A DNA stretch of 64,000 nucleotides from Bacteroidota bacterium (GCA_023422835.1 JAFAGI010000009.1:62001-126000), one strand, 5' to 3'. Counted from the first letter of the stretch, positions 33,317 through 43,465 are shown. Notes: generated from the sequence alone by a model not told the origin. Made by a program: numbers and translations.

Positions 33317-33893
33317 AGGATTTCACCATATTTTTCTTTCAGCTGCTTTATGTATAGGCAGCTTTTTCTTTTTGGCTTCCTGTGAAAATGATATAAAAGA
33401 GGTGCAGAACTTGGGCAAAGGCAAAGAAAATATTGAGGAAGGCAGGGACATTGAGAGTTTCCTGAGCATTGGCGGCATGGTAAAAGCCAGGCTGAAAGCG
33501 CCTTATATGATCCGCCGCGATAAAGACAGCGCTGCTACTATTTTCCCCAATTCACTTTTTGTAACTTTTTACAACGAGCTTGCACCCATACCGGAGAGTT
33601 TTTTAAAAGCTAAGTACGGCAAATACTTTGTGGACGATTCCAAAGTTTTCCTGCGCGACAGCGTGGTGTTTTACAACATCAAGGGAGATACTATGCGCAC
33701 ATCTGAACTGTGGTGGGATCAGAAAACAGAGGAGCTCTATACAGACAAACCCATCTGGTTTTTCCAGAAAGTTCCTTTTTCCCTGATCCAGGGGCGTGGC
33801 TTCCGCACCAAACAGGATTTCAGCAGTTATCACTTCGACCAGGTTTACGACAGCAAGACATCCGTAGCCGACAGTACATTACCTTCACAATAA
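33309..33893 (+). CDS. lptC: LptC-like lipopolysaccharide export lipoprotein
   Basis: A 194-residue lipoprotein (FFLASC, Cys near residue 25) with the LptC domain: beta strands in NSLFVTFYNEL, VFLRDSVVFYNIKGDTMRTS and the C-terminal FSSYHFDQVYDS. LptC links the inner-membrane ABC complex to the periplasmic LptA bridge for LPS export. The Bacteroidota type is typically a lipoprotein, unlike the E. coli protein. It is followed by a CorC-type gene after 66 bases. KdsC, encoded at 1.6 kb, makes a sugar of the same lipopolysaccharide. Confidence 0.85.
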   Translation: MTKGFHHIFLSAALCIGSFFFLASCENDIKEVQNLGKGKENIEEGRDIESFLSIGGMVKARLKAPYMIRRDKDSAATIFPNSLFVTFYNELAPIPESFLKAKYGKYFVDDSKVFLRDSVVFYNIKGDTMRTSELWWDQKTEELYTDKPIWFFQKVPFSLIQGRGFRTKQDFSSYHFDQVYDSKTSVADSTLPSQ

Positions 33894-33959
33894 ATACGGC
33901 CGGGATTGAAAGCTTAAAAGAATAATCTGTATATTGCATCAATCTAAACAGCTAACCCA

Positions 33960-35243
33960 ATGGTGCCGGAACAGATATCTAATGTACTCTTAGTTATTGG
34001 TATTGCAGTCTCTTTGCTGCTGATGCTTTTCTTCGCAGGCATGAAATCTGCATTTGTAAGTTCCAACCGGTTAAACGTTGAATTAAGACGCAACCAGGGC
34101 ACATCCGAAGGGGTACTTATGGGAAAATTTGTAGACCATAAGCACCTGTTTATTTCTACCAGCTATTTCGGGATTGTATTGTGCACCGTAATGTACGCGT
34201 TCTTCTTCAACCAACTGCTGACCTCGGGTTTGTGGCTGCCTATACGGTTTGATAATATTTACCTGACGCTGTTGGTAAATGTATTTTTATCGTCTTTCCT
34301 CATTATATTTTTTGGTAAGTTCCTGGCAAAAGTCATTTTCAACCGCAACGACAAGTTACTGTATGCGTTGCTTTTTACCTTCAACGGATTCCATAAGATC
34401 TTCAACCCGATCATAAACATGACCCAGAACTTTGCCAACGGCATTCTGAAGTATGTGTTTAATGTAAAGATCAACCAGGAAAAACATGCTTTTGGCTCTA
34501 CCAACGCAGAGCAGCGATACTTCGCATCTTCAGACGAACAGGAAGAAGAAGAGATGAACCACTTGGAAGTAAACACCCATCTTTTTGAAAATGCGCTATA
34601 CCTTCCTTCGCTGAAGATAAGGCAGAGCCTTACGCCCAGGACAGAAGTTGCAGGGCTTGAGATTAAAACCGACATCAATACTGCACTCCGGAAGATCATA
34701 GAAAGCAAGCAAAGCAGGATGGTGGTTTATGAAAACAATATTGACAACATCCTGGGTTATGTAATGATGATGGATTTTTTCAAGAATCCGCCAGACCTGC
34801 AAAGTATCCTTATGCCGGTATTTATTGTGCCCGAAACAAAATCTGTAACAGACCTGCTGCACCGTTTTTCTAAAGAAAGAAAAAGCGTAGCATGGGTAGT
34901 AGATGAGTTTGGCGGCACTGCGGGCATCATTACTGTAGACAATATCCTACGCGAGCTTTTCGGCGAAGCACAGGATGAGTTCGGCAGAAACAATTACGTA
35001 GAGAAGAGAATCTCGGAAAATGAATTTATTTTTTCCGGTAGGATAGAACTTGCGCGGCTCAATGAAAAATACGATTTTGATTTCCCGGAGAAAGAATCCG
35101 AAACGCTTTCGGGCTACATTATCCGCGAGAACAAGCGTATACCCAAAGAAAAAGAGCGCGTGATCGTGGACAACTATGTGTTTGATATCATCAGCGTTTC
35201 AGAAACAAAGATCGGGCTTGTAAAAGTAAAAATGCTCCGATAA
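33960..35243 (+). CDS. CNNM/CorC family transporter-like protein with CBS domains
   Basis: A 427-residue protein. Residues 1-170 hold three or four membrane helices of the DUF21/CNNM domain ([19 protein letters not shown] is its conserved entry). Residues 195-330 form two CBS domains ([11 protein letters not shown]..., [14 protein letters not shown]), and 345-427 the CorC/HlyC C-terminal domain. CNNM proteins are implicated in magnesium and cobalt efflux. In Bacteroidota some members (GldE) are linked to gliding, but the sequence does not decide. Directly follows lptC in the same orientation. Confidence 0.9.
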   Translation: MVPEQISNVLLVIGIAVSLLLMLFFAGMKSAFVSSNRLNVELRRNQGTSEGVLMGKFVDHKHLFISTSYFGIVLCTVMYAFFFNQLLTSGLWLPIRFDNIYLTLLVNVFLSSFLIIFFGKFLAKVIFNRNDKLLYALLFTFNGFHKIFNPIINMTQNFANGILKYVFNVKINQEKHAFGSTNAEQRYFASSDEQEEEEMNHLEVNTHLFENALYLPSLKIRQSLTPRTEVAGLEIKTDINTALRKIIESKQSRMVVYENNIDNILGYVMMMDFFKNPPDLQSILMPVFIVPETKSVTDLLHRFSKERKSVAWVVDEFGGTAGIITVDNILRELFGEAQDEFGRNNYVEKRISENEFIFSGRIELARLNEKYDFDFPEKESETLSGYIIRENKRIPKEKERVIVDNYVFDIISVSETKIGLVKVKMLR

Positions 35244-35269
35244 TATTATTTGTCAGCAATCAGCCAATA

Positions 35270-36532
35270 GTGAAGTTTGTAAAACTCTTAAGACATCTGG
35301 ACTTTTTAAAATCGGTTTTCCTGTTCAGCATTACCGCCTTCGGTGGAGCGCAGGCACACCTGGCCATGATGCTGAAAACGTTTGTGAACGAAAGAAAAGA
35401 TGTAACCGAAGAGGAGCTGATCGAGTACAATGCCTTCTGCCAGATGTTGCCGGGCGCTTCCTCTACGCAACTGGTAACACTTATCGGTTACAAACGCGGC
35501 GGCTTTCTGCTTTCCATACTGTCGCTGATCATGTGGCTGTTGCCCGCCTGTACGCTGATGGGCGCTTTCTCTTTCCTGCTGGTGTATTTTGATCAGAAGG
35601 CTATTGACACTGCTTCCCTTTTTAAATACATCAACCCTATGGCGATAGGGTTTATCGCCTATTCCGGCTACAAGCTCATGCGCATTTCTGTGCACAATCC
35701 TATTACCAGAATTATTCTGGTGATAGTAACGATAATTACCTTTCTGTTTTTTAAAGTGCCCTGGATATTCCCGGGATTGCTGCTCTTATCCGGATTGGCC
35801 ACCTGCTTCAGCAGAAAACGTATACCGCAGCAAGGTACTCCTCCGCGCAAGATCAGGTGGGGCAATATACTGGTGTTTCTGGCAGTTTTTGCTGTTGCCG
35901 GGTATCTTTCCGAAACCTCAAGAAAAAACAATTGGGAAAACCGCTGGAAATTTAACCTGTTTGAGAACTTTTACCGCTTCGGATCGCTTGTTTTCGGCGG
36001 TGGCGATGTGCTTACGCCTATGATGTATGAGCAGTATGTTGTGCGACCTGAAAATCCGAAAAAAGTTTCCGACACACAAAGGCTGAGGATCAATAAGGAA
36101 GAGTTTCTTACAGGCTATGGGGTGCTTAAAGCCGTTCCGGGTCCAACGTTTTCCATCGCCTCTTTTGTAGGTAGCATGGCGGCAAAAGACCGTGGCCCCG
36201 GCAGCCAGTTGCAGGGAAGTGTGATAGCTACAGTGGCCATTTTTCTGCCATCAACTTTATTGGTGCTTTTCTTTTTCCCGGTGTGGAACAACCTGAAGAA
36301 GTATGCGGTGATCTATCGGGCTATGGAAGGCGTGAATGCAGCTATTGTGGGTATTATCTTTGCTTCCTTCTTTTACCTGTTCAAAGATATTTCCATCGAC
36401 CTTACAGATGGAAAGATCGTTCATTGGTTAAATATAATAACCATTACAGGCACGTTTGCTGTATTGAATTATACAAATATCAAAGCGCCGTTTATTGTAT
36501 TGTTTTGCCTGCTGCTGGGATTATTATTTTAA
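35270..36532 (+). CDS. Chromate transporter family protein (ChrA)
   Basis: A 420-residue protein with two related halves of about six helices each. The first half has [13 protein letters not shown] and [15 protein letters not shown], the second [16 protein letters not shown] and [18 protein letters not shown]; these FGG and PGP motifs define the long-chain CHR family. Characterised members export chromate by proton antiport, but most homologues have unknown anion substrates. The GTG at 35270, 26 bases after the preceding stop, is the likely start. Its stop overlaps that of the convergent small gene at 36529 by four bases. Confidence 0.9.
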   Translation: MKFVKLLRHLDFLKSVFLFSITAFGGAQAHLAMMLKTFVNERKDVTEEELIEYNAFCQMLPGASSTQLVTLIGYKRGGFLLSILSLIMWLLPACTLMGAFSFLLVYFDQKAIDTASLFKYINPMAIGFIAYSGYKLMRISVHNPITRIILVIVTIITFLFFKVPWIFPGLLLLSGLATCFSRKRIPQQGTPPRKIRWGNILVFLAVFAVAGYLSETSRKNNWENRWKFNLFENFYRFGSLVFGGGDVLTPMMYEQYVVRPENPKKVSDTQRLRINKEEFLTGYGVLKAVPGPTFSIASFVGSMAAKDRGPGSQLQGSVIATVAIFLPSTLLVLFFFPVWNNLKKYAVIYRAMEGVNAAIVGIIFASFFYLFKDISIDLTDGKIVHWLNIITITGTFAVLNYTNIKAPFIVLFCLLLGLLF

Positions 36533-36771
36533 GGATGCTGCTCTTTTTTACGGATGGCATTTTCTCTTCTGTACCACCTGTAGCCAATGAAGAATAGAAT
36601 GGTAAGTGGTATTGCCATAAGATAAAGAATGGCAGCGTTCAGCCCCTTGGCCGGCCCTTCACCCATTTGCATGGCAGTTTTGGTGCAAATAGCACATTGT
36701 GCTTCTGCCTGCAAAACCAGGGCAGCCAGCATGACCACCAGGATCGATATTTTGTTGAGGAACTGCTTCAT
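36529..36771 (-). CDS. Conserved small membrane protein with a CxxC motif
   Basis: An 80-residue protein with a signal peptide or first helix (residues 8-24), then [20 protein letters not shown] and a second helix (residues 46-64), ending in a basic tail. The Cys-Ala-Ile-Cys pair would face the periplasm. Proteins with this CAICTKTA motif occur in many Bacteroidota, often near respiratory genes, but no function is known to me. It is convergent with the chromate transporter gene. The CxxC could bind metal or take part in thiol exchange; this is inference. Confidence 0.7.
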   Translation of the reverse strand: MKQFLNKISILVVMLAALVLQAEAQCAICTKTAMQMGEGPAKGLNAAILYLMAIPLTILFFIGYRWYRRENAIRKKEQHP

Positions 36772-36859
36772 TAAAGCGAAGATATAATTATTTTGTAATA
36801 ATTACCTGTTAACGCTAAACTAAGATTCTTCTGAAATATGTACTATTTTTAACGCTATT

Positions 36860-38635
36860 ATGATAGAAGCATATATCCTGCTGCGCAATACGTATACAAC
36901 AGCGCAACAAAAAATTCAAGGATCATTTAACCTGCTGAGCATGGCGCGCCTGCTTAGTTTGCTGGGCGCTCTCTTTGCCGCGTATAAATATTTCGACACC
37001 AAAACATCCGGCTGGCTTATGACGGGTGTTGTATTTCTTACTGCATTCCTGGTATTGGTACGCATCCATCAACGTATATCCTTTCGTTTGCAGCTGGCCA
37101 AAAAACTCAGAGAAATAAACGACAGGGAGATTGATTACCTTGAAAACCATACACTGTATTATTCGGGAGGTGCAGCATTTGTTGATCACCAGCATGCCTA
37201 TAGTTTTGACCTGGATATTTTTGGAGATAAATCCCTCTTTCAGCACCTAAACCGCACAGGCACCTCCATGGGTTTGCAAAGCCTGGCAAAAGGTTTTACC
37301 AACCACCTTTCCAATGATGATATTCCGGCGCATCAGCACGCAGTAAAAGAACTTACCAACGACGTGGAATGGAGACAGCAGGTACTTGCATTGGCATTGC
37401 TTTCAAAAGATAAACAAGCTTATAAGAACCTTGCAGATTGGACAGGGAGGAAGCCGGCAACCATCAACATATTAGTTAACGCAGCATCGTACATCATTCC
37501 TGCATGCATCATGATTTGTTTTGCGAGCTATGCTTTTTTTGACCTGCCAACGCTCCGCTATATTCAATATGGTTTTTTATTAAACCTGCTGATTGCTTCA
37601 CCGGTATTGAAGCATATCTTTAAGGAGAATAATCGTTTCGACAAGATAGAAACGGTATTGCAAAGATATGTATTGCTACTGCAAAAAATTGAAGCCCGGA
37701 ATTTCGAAAGCAGCTATTTACGTGACTTACAGGCTAAGCTCAGGGTTAATGGCCGCTTGGCAAGTGTACAGTTAAAAACCATTGGTAAATTGTTCGGGCA
37801 GATGAACACCATTGCCAATGTGCTGGCGCTGATTGTACTAAACGGTTTTTTTCAATACCATGTGCATGTATACAGGGCTGTATTGAAATGGAAAAAAATG
37901 AATGCAGGTTTTTTATTGCAATGGCTGGATGTCATCGGCGAAATAGAGAAGCTCAACAGCCTGGCTAACTTTGCTTTTAACAATAAAGCGTATGTTTTCC
38001 CGGCAATAAATAAAAATAGCATAATTGCCTTTGAGGCATTGGGACACCCGCTGATCCGGCAGGACAAAAGAGTTTGCAATGATATCAGTTTTGAAAAACA
38101 CAACTTTCTGGTGCTTACCGGCTCCAATATGTCGGGCAAAAGTACTTTCCTGCGCAGCCTGGGAGTAAATATGATACTGGCATCGATGGGTTCGGTAGTC
38201 TGTGCCAAAGCGGCACAGGTGCACCCGCTGCGAGTGCTTGTTTCCATGCGCCTGTCTGATTCTTTAAGTGAAGGCGCCTCCTACTTCTTTGCTGAAGTAA
38301 GCCGGTTAAAATACATCATGGACCATACAACTAAGGAACGATGTTTTATTTTGCTGGATGAGATATTGCGCGGCACTAACTCCGACGATAAACGCTCCGG
38401 CACAATCGGCGTGATCAAAAAGCTATTACATAACGAGGCTACCGGCGCTATAGCCACACATGATATAGAGGTATGCAGGCTCAAGGAAGATTTTCCTGAA
38501 AGTATTATGAATAAAAGGTTTGAGGTAAACATAGTAGAGGATGAGTTGCACTTCGACTACAAGCTGCTTGATGGCGTATGCCGCAACAAAAGCGCCACAT
38601 TCCTGATGAAGAAGATGCAGATTATTGAGCAGTGA
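36860..38635 (+). CDS. Membrane-anchored MutS-like ATPase
   Basis: A 591-residue protein. The C-terminal 180 residues are a MutS domain V ATPase: Walker A GSNMSGKST (421-429), SEGASYFFAEVSRLK (470-484), Walker B FILLDEILRGTNSDD (497-510) and the dimer segment KRSGTIGVIK. The N-terminal part is not a mismatch-binding domain. It holds four likely membrane helices at about 30-45, 52-68, 207-227 and 235-250, then a MutS core-like helical region. It therefore cannot be the housekeeping mismatch repair protein. Membrane-bound MutS-like proteins are found in Bacteroidota, but their role is undescribed to my knowledge. The downstream gene encodes a DUF4153 membrane protein. Confidence 0.8.
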   Translation: MIEAYILLRNTYTTAQQKIQGSFNLLSMARLLSLLGALFAAYKYFDTKTSGWLMTGVVFLTAFLVLVRIHQRISFRLQLAKKLREINDREIDYLENHTLYYSGGAAFVDHQHAYSFDLDIFGDKSLFQHLNRTGTSMGLQSLAKGFTNHLSNDDIPAHQHAVKELTNDVEWRQQVLALALLSKDKQAYKNLADWTGRKPATINILVNAASYIIPACIMICFASYAFFDLPTLRYIQYGFLLNLLIASPVLKHIFKENNRFDKIETVLQRYVLLLQKIEARNFESSYLRDLQAKLRVNGRLASVQLKTIGKLFGQMNTIANVLALIVLNGFFQYHVHVYRAVLKWKKMNAGFLLQWLDVIGEIEKLNSLANFAFNNKAYVFPAINKNSIIAFEALGHPLIRQDKRVCNDISFEKHNFLVLTGSNMSGKSTFLRSLGVNMILASMGSVVCAKAAQVHPLRVLVSMRLSDSLSEGASYFFAEVSRLKYIMDHTTKERCFILLDEILRGTNSDDKRSGTIGVIKKLLHNEATGAIATHDIEVCRLKEDFPESIMNKRFEVNIVEDELHFDYKLLDGVCRNKSATFLMKKMQIIEQ

Positions 38636-38756
38636 AATAAATATCTACAATAATATGATTTAATTTTATACAGGATTTGAACGGTGAAATACTGCCCGTT
38701 ACTCAAACACAATCCAGCGATCAGGAACCATTAAAGAATATTAAAAAAGTATACGG

Positions 38757-40520
38757 ATGAAATGGATATCAATCAGCGAATTATTGAACCGCACCAGAAA
38801 AATAACAGAACGTTTTCCCCTGCAATCCGTACTGGTTGTTGCAGCAGCAGCTATTGCGTACGTACTGGCAGGCCGGCAATTTACACACACTTCTCTTATA
38901 AGCATGCTGATCTTTTGCGGACTTTCATTGGTGCTGTCTTTATCTGTTTTGTTGTTTGCTGAAGCCGGTCAGTACAGCCGGTGGAAAAGTCTTTTATTAC
39001 AGTTGGCAGCACTGTTGCTGTGTTTCTTTATTACGCTGTGGCTAGATCCCTGGATAGCACAAGCTTATGCATACATCCTGGTATTCCTGGCGCTGGCATT
39101 TCATCTTTCGGTATCATTTGCGGCTTTCGTGCAAAAGGGCGCTATTGAACATTTCTGGCATTTTAATAAAACGCTTTTTCTGCGTTTACTCACTGCCGCG
39201 CTGTATTCCTTTGTAATAGTGATGGGGCTTTATCTTGCGGTGTTTGCAGTGAAAGAGCTCTTTAGTGTATCAATCAAAGATACGGTTTACATGAGAATAT
39301 TCCTGCTCGTAGCCATAGGCTTCAATACCTTATTCTTTCTTTCCGGCATACCGGATGTGAACACACACCACGCTCGTGAATACTACTATCCTAAAGGTTT
39401 AAAGATATTTACCCAGTATGTACTCGTACCGCTCATGATCATTTACCTGGGCATCCTACTGCTGTATGAAGGAAAGATTTTAGTAGAATGGCAACTGCCC
39501 AACGGATATGTTTCCACGCTGATCCTGGCTTATACGGTATTTGGCATATTGTCGTTGCTCCTCATCTACCCAATCAAAGATACGGAAGGCAACCGATGGA
39601 TCCGGTGGTTCTCTCAATGGTTTTATATTATGATGGTCTCTCTGATTGTATTGTTGTCACTGGCAGTTTATAAAAGAGTATCTGACTACGGCATTACCAT
39701 CGAGCGCTATGCGCTGATTGCGCTTGCTGTGTGGCTTTCGGCCATCACCCTATACTTTTTATTCAGCCGGGTAAAAAGCATTAAAATTATTCCGCTGTCT
39801 TTAGCGGTTGTGGCGCTGGTTGCAGCCCTGGGTCCTTTGAGTGCATCTGAGGTGTCTAAAAGATCACAGCAAAAAAGATTAAAAGTTTACATGCACGACA
39901 ATTCAAAAAAAGCAAAACAAGAAACTACCTCTATCATTAAATACCTGGTAAGAATGTATGGCCTTACGGCCTTGCAGCCATTTACCCCAACTGATCTTGC
40001 GGCGGTGCAAGACTCTATCATTGCGATGCCGGTAAAGCACAAGTACAGCTGGCACTATGAATTACGCGATAAGCTCACAGACAGAGGCTTTGCCATATTG
40101 AACATAGAATCTACTGATAAGGACTTTATGATCCCGGTAACTATCTATGGCGGCAATAAGAACGATGTGGTGAAAATTTCCGGCTATGATTATGTAGTTC
40201 CACTGGAATATTACCTCGATGAGCAAAAATTTAAAATTGACAGCCTGGATATTTCCGTCAAAAAAAATCAACAATATTGCATCGTAAGAGCCGCCAATAC
40301 GGCTGCCTTGCAATTCCCGGTTGACTCTTTATTGCAAGAGGTTAGAACCAAGTACGATAATTCTTTAGCTACAAATGATATTGTGTATAACGGCGAGTTA
40401 AGCATTATCCGCAGCAATCAGTTCATGGATGCAAAACTAATAGTAACCCAATTTACAGGCTATGATGGCAATGCATCATCGGATAGCTACAAAGCATATT
40501 TGCTTTTCCGGAAGAAATAA
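38757..40520 (+). CDS. DUF4153 multi-pass membrane protein
   Basis: A 587-residue protein with about ten membrane helices in residues 20-365, including LNRTRKITERFPLQSVLVVA at the N-terminus and FTQYVLVPLMIIYLGILLLY near the centre. The C-terminal third (about 370-587) is soluble. DUF4153 has no known function. The gene follows the membrane MutS-like gene by 121 bases in the same orientation, so they may be cotranscribed. I see no catalytic motif. A repeat-rich region follows. Confidence 0.8.
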   Translation: MKWISISELLNRTRKITERFPLQSVLVVAAAAIAYVLAGRQFTHTSLISMLIFCGLSLVLSLSVLLFAEAGQYSRWKSLLLQLAALLLCFFITLWLDPWIAQAYAYILVFLALAFHLSVSFAAFVQKGAIEHFWHFNKTLFLRLLTAALYSFVIVMGLYLAVFAVKELFSVSIKDTVYMRIFLLVAIGFNTLFFLSGIPDVNTHHAREYYYPKGLKIFTQYVLVPLMIIYLGILLLYEGKILVEWQLPNGYVSTLILAYTVFGILSLLLIYPIKDTEGNRWIRWFSQWFYIMMVSLIVLLSLAVYKRVSDYGITIERYALIALAVWLSAITLYFLFSRVKSIKIIPLSLAVVALVAALGPLSASEVSKRSQQKRLKVYMHDNSKKAKQETTSIIKYLVRMYGLTALQPFTPTDLAAVQDSIIAMPVKHKYSWHYELRDKLTDRGFAILNIESTDKDFMIPVTIYGGNKNDVVKISGYDYVVPLEYYLDEQKFKIDSLDISVKKNQQYCIVRAANTAALQFPVDSLLQEVRTKYDNSLATNDIVYNGELSIIRSNQFMDAKLIVTQFTGYDGNASSDSYKAYLLFRKK

Positions 40521-40981
40521 TGTTCGCTTTGTTGATCGCAAGCTTTGTAAATCTTTCTGAACTACAGAAAAGGCTGTGAAAGCTTGTGGCGCCGGCCATA
40601 ACCTTTAATAGATTGCTTATTATATGAAATAATAAGCAAGTTGCATTCAAATTGTTAGTAAATAAAGGCTATTGCATGTGGCAATTAAAAACAGCCACAA
40701 AGCGGCGCACTAAAAATACACACATGAAATAACCATAAAGATTAAGAATCTATACCAACCGGGAATGAGTATTGAATCAAAAAAAAATGGTTTTTCCATG
40801 TGGCAACTAAAAAATAACTAAAAATACCCACATGAAATCTCCGGAGAATTTTATGTAGAATCATGATCAAACAACGGTACATTATACACTTGTAAAGCCT
40901 GTTGCTTCGTGGTTCTTTGGTTTTTTTATAAATAATTTATACGTTAACTTCGTAAGCCTTAAACTATTAAACACAATCTAT
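40521..40981. other. Gene-free stretch around dispersed element copy D
   Basis: 461 bases without a gene. The middle part is the dispersed element (copy D). Near 40905 a TTGCTTCGTGGTTCTTTGG stretch resembles motifs at 50.4 kb and 22.3 kb. The M20 peptidase promoter should be in the last 80 bases, where TAACTTCG (40945) is one base from consensus but badly spaced. Confidence 0.5.
40665..40840 (+). repeat. Dispersed intergenic element, copy D (1-2-1 arrangement)
   Basis: Here two copies of a CATGTGGCAA(C/T)TAAAAA block (40675 and 40797, period 122) flank one copy of the central block. The order is CATGTGGCAATTAAAAACAG, a GCCAC-AAA-GCGGC hairpin, ACACACATGAAATAACCAT, AAAGATTAAGAATC, TATACCAACCGGGAATGAG, TATTGAATC, then ATGGTTTTTCCATGTGG. 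The AAATAACCAT and ATGGTTTTT arms are inverted repeats. Oriented like the downstream peptidase gene. Confidence 0.75.
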
Positions 40982-42349
40982 ATGCAAGTTTGGAAGCAAT
41001 ACCAGGAACAACACAAGGAAAGATTTTTAGAAGAATTGCTGGCGCTCTTACGCGTGCCCAGCATCAGTGCGAAACCTGAAAATAAACAGGATATGATCAC
41101 CTGTGCGGAGATGGTAAAAGAATCTTTGCTCGAAGCGGGTGTACAAAAAGCAGAAGTTTACCCAACGGCAGGGCATCCCATTATATACGGTGAAATTATG
41201 GTGAACGCATCAAAACCAACTGTGCTGGTTTACGGCCACTATGATGTGCAGCCTGTAGAGCCGCTTGAGCTTTGGCATACGCCTCCTTTTGAACCGACTA
41301 TCCGCGATGGCAAAATCTACGGCCGCGGTACTGCAGATGACAAAGGCCAGTTTTACATGCATGTGAAAGCATTGGAGACCATGGTGAATACAGATTCTGT
41401 GCCGCTGAATATAAAATTCCTGATAGAAGGCGAAGAAGAGGTGGGCTCAAGCAATCTGGGCACTTTTATGCAGGAAAATAAGGAACTCCTGAAAGCCGAT
41501 GTAGTATTGATTTCAGACACTTCCATGATAAGCTTGGATACACCAAGCCTAGATACAGGCGTGCGTGGCTTAAGCTATATTGAAGTGGAGGTTACCGGAC
41601 CCAACCGCGACCTGCACAGTGGCGTCTACGGCGGAGCCGTGGCCAATCCCATCACTATCCTCGCGCAGATGATAGCTTCATTGCACGATGAAAATAATCA
41701 TGTCACCATTCCAGGATTTTACGATGATGTACAGGTATTGAGCAACGAAGAACGTGTGATACTGAACAAGGCGCCTTTTGACGAACAGGAATACAAAGAC
41801 GACCTGGGTGTAAAAGAATTGTGGGGAGAGAAGGGTTACACTACTTTGGAGCGTACAGGCATTCGGCCTACATTGGAGCTGAATGGCATCTGGGGCGGCT
41901 ATACGGGCGAAGGATCAAAAACTGTATTGCCTGCCAAAGCCAATGCAAAGATCAGTGCGCGACTGGTACCAGGGCAAGATCACGAGAAAATTACAGAATT
42001 GATCATCCACCACCTGCAGGCTATTGCGCCACCGTATGTAACAGTGAAAGCTACGCCGCATCATGGCGGAAATCCATATGTTACGCCTATTGACAGCGTG
42101 GAATACAAGGCTGCGGAAAAAGCCATTGAAGCATCTTTCGGAAAATCGCCTATCCCGTTGCGGGGTGGTGGCAGCATTCCCATCACTTCCTTGTTTGAAT
42201 CTATTTTAAATTGTAAAACTATTTTCCTGGGCTTTGGTTTAGATAGCGATAACCTGCACAGCCCCAACGAAAAATACAATATAGAAAACTATTACAAAGG
42301 CATTGAAACTATCCCCTACTTCCATAAGTTTTATGCTGAAATGAAGTAG
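40982..42349 (+). CDS. M20 family dipeptidase
   Basis: A 455-residue metallopeptidase of the CNDP-like branch. Zinc-site motifs are YGHYDVQP (His86, Asp88), GRGTADDKGQ (bridging Asp119) and EGEEEVGSSN (Glu151-153). A lid/dimerisation domain interrupts the catalytic domain at about 190-330. No signal peptide is present, so the enzyme is probably cytoplasmic and cuts dipeptides from imported peptides. The ABC permease at 30 kb could feed it, though they are 10 kb apart. Length is normal. Repeat copy D lies upstream. Confidence 0.92.
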   Translation: MQVWKQYQEQHKERFLEELLALLRVPSISAKPENKQDMITCAEMVKESLLEAGVQKAEVYPTAGHPIIYGEIMVNASKPTVLVYGHYDVQPVEPLELWHTPPFEPTIRDGKIYGRGTADDKGQFYMHVKALETMVNTDSVPLNIKFLIEGEEEVGSSNLGTFMQENKELLKADVVLISDTSMISLDTPSLDTGVRGLSYIEVEVTGPNRDLHSGVYGGAVANPITILAQMIASLHDENNHVTIPGFYDDVQVLSNEERVILNKAPFDEQEYKDDLGVKELWGEKGYTTLERTGIRPTLELNGIWGGYTGEGSKTVLPAKANAKISARLVPGQDHEKITELIIHHLQAIAPPYVTVKATPHHGGNPYVTPIDSVEYKAAEKAIEASFGKSPIPLRGGGSIPITSLFESILNCKTIFLGFGLDSDNLHSPNEKYNIENYYKGIETIPYFHKFYAEMK

Positions 42350-42406
42350 TAGCGCTGACCCTACGTATTAGCGCTCAAGATAAACAAAATCAAAAAAAAG
42401 ATAAAA

Positions 42407-43150
42407 ATGAAAAAACTTAGTTTTATGGCAGCATGCAGTTTGTTGTTATTCGCATCGTGCGGTGATGCCAGCACTACCAATGAGAACAAAAATGAAGACA
42501 GCACAAAAAACACGGAAGTGATCGATAGCACTGGCTGGACAAGCCTGTTTGACGGGCAAACGCTCACAGGCTGGCACGGCTTCAACAAAGGTACAGACTC
42601 TGTTACCAACTGGAAAGTGGAAGATGGCGCATTGGTGTGCCTTGGCGCTACCGGCGGCGCTGATACCGGCGGCGATATTATTACCGATAAGCAATTCGGT
42701 AACTTTGAGCTGCAGTGGGAATGGAAAGTAGATCAAGGCAGCAACAGTGGTGTGATGTACCATGTACTGGAAGATAAAAAATACAAAGGCCCCTGGGAAA
42801 CCGGCCCGGAATACCAGATCATTGACGATGTGAATTTCCCCGGTAAACTGGAAGACTGGCAGATGGCAGGCGCAGACTATGCCATGCATCCGGCAGGACC
42901 TAACAAAGTGTTGAAACCTGTAGGAGAATGGAACACCAGCAAAATTATTTTCAACAACGGCCATGTGGAGCATTGGCTGAACGGCGCTAAAATAGTAGAG
43001 TTTACAAGAGATAGTGCATGGCAGCAAAAGAAAGAAACCGGGAAATGGAAAGACCATCCCGACTATGGAAAAGTTACCACCGGGCACATTGCTTTACAGG
43101 ATCACGGCAATAAAGCCTATTACAGGAATATTCGTGTGAGAGAACTTTAG
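42407..43150 (+). CDS. DUF1080 (3-keto-disaccharide hydrolase-like) lipoprotein
   Basis: A 247-residue lipoprotein (LLFASCGD, Cys18) with a DUF1080 beta-sandwich in residues 40-247. Signatures are WTSLFDGQTLTGWHGFN, NFELQWEWKV, SGVMYHV and YQIIDD, then GHIALQDHGNKAYYRNIRVR. The family includes 3-keto-glycoside hydrolases that act with sugar 3-dehydrogenases; activity of this member is not shown. It should face the periplasm or cell surface. No oxidoreductase partner is adjacent. A strong terminator lies 170 bases after. Confidence 0.9.
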   Translation: MKKLSFMAACSLLLFASCGDASTTNENKNEDSTKNTEVIDSTGWTSLFDGQTLTGWHGFNKGTDSVTNWKVEDGALVCLGATGGADTGGDIITDKQFGNFELQWEWKVDQGSNSGVMYHVLEDKKYKGPWETGPEYQIIDDVNFPGKLEDWQMAGADYAMHPAGPNKVLKPVGEWNTSKIIFNNGHVEHWLNGAKIVEFTRDSAWQQKKETGKWKDHPDYGKVTTGHIALQDHGNKAYYRNIRVREL

Positions 43151-43322
43151 AGTCAGCGGAAGTGGAGAATGGAGAATGGAAAATGGTTTGAATTTTCTCT
43201 CATAATCTCACTCTTACTTCTCCCTTTCTTACTGCCTAAACTGACAGTAATCATTAAAAATACCATGTGGTCAAAAATGGTACTTAGTATTCGCTAGGAT
43301 TTAATGTATTAGCGGTTTGTGT

Positions 43323-43363
43323 AGCTTGGGATTGAAATGCCTTTCAATCCCAAGCTTTTTTTC
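43323..43363 (+). terminator. Strong intrinsic terminator downstream of the DUF1080 gene
   Basis: A perfect 15-bp stem (AGCTTGGGATTGAAA with its complement) and TGCC loop, followed by TTTTTTT. Its distance from the DUF1080 stop (about 170 bases) is longer than usual. Confidence 0.85.
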
Positions 43364-43465
43364 GCTCTACATGAGCAGAACATGTCCGGTTTGCACAGGT
43401 GTAAATGTTCTTAAAAGCGAGAAATAGTAAACAACGCTATCATTGTACAGACTGCTTTCATAATT

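Noticed and set aside
35270..36532. Chromate transporter considered as a laterally acquired resistance gene
   Set aside because: Codon and base composition look like the neighbours, it is spaced like an operon member after corC, and no mobile element is near.
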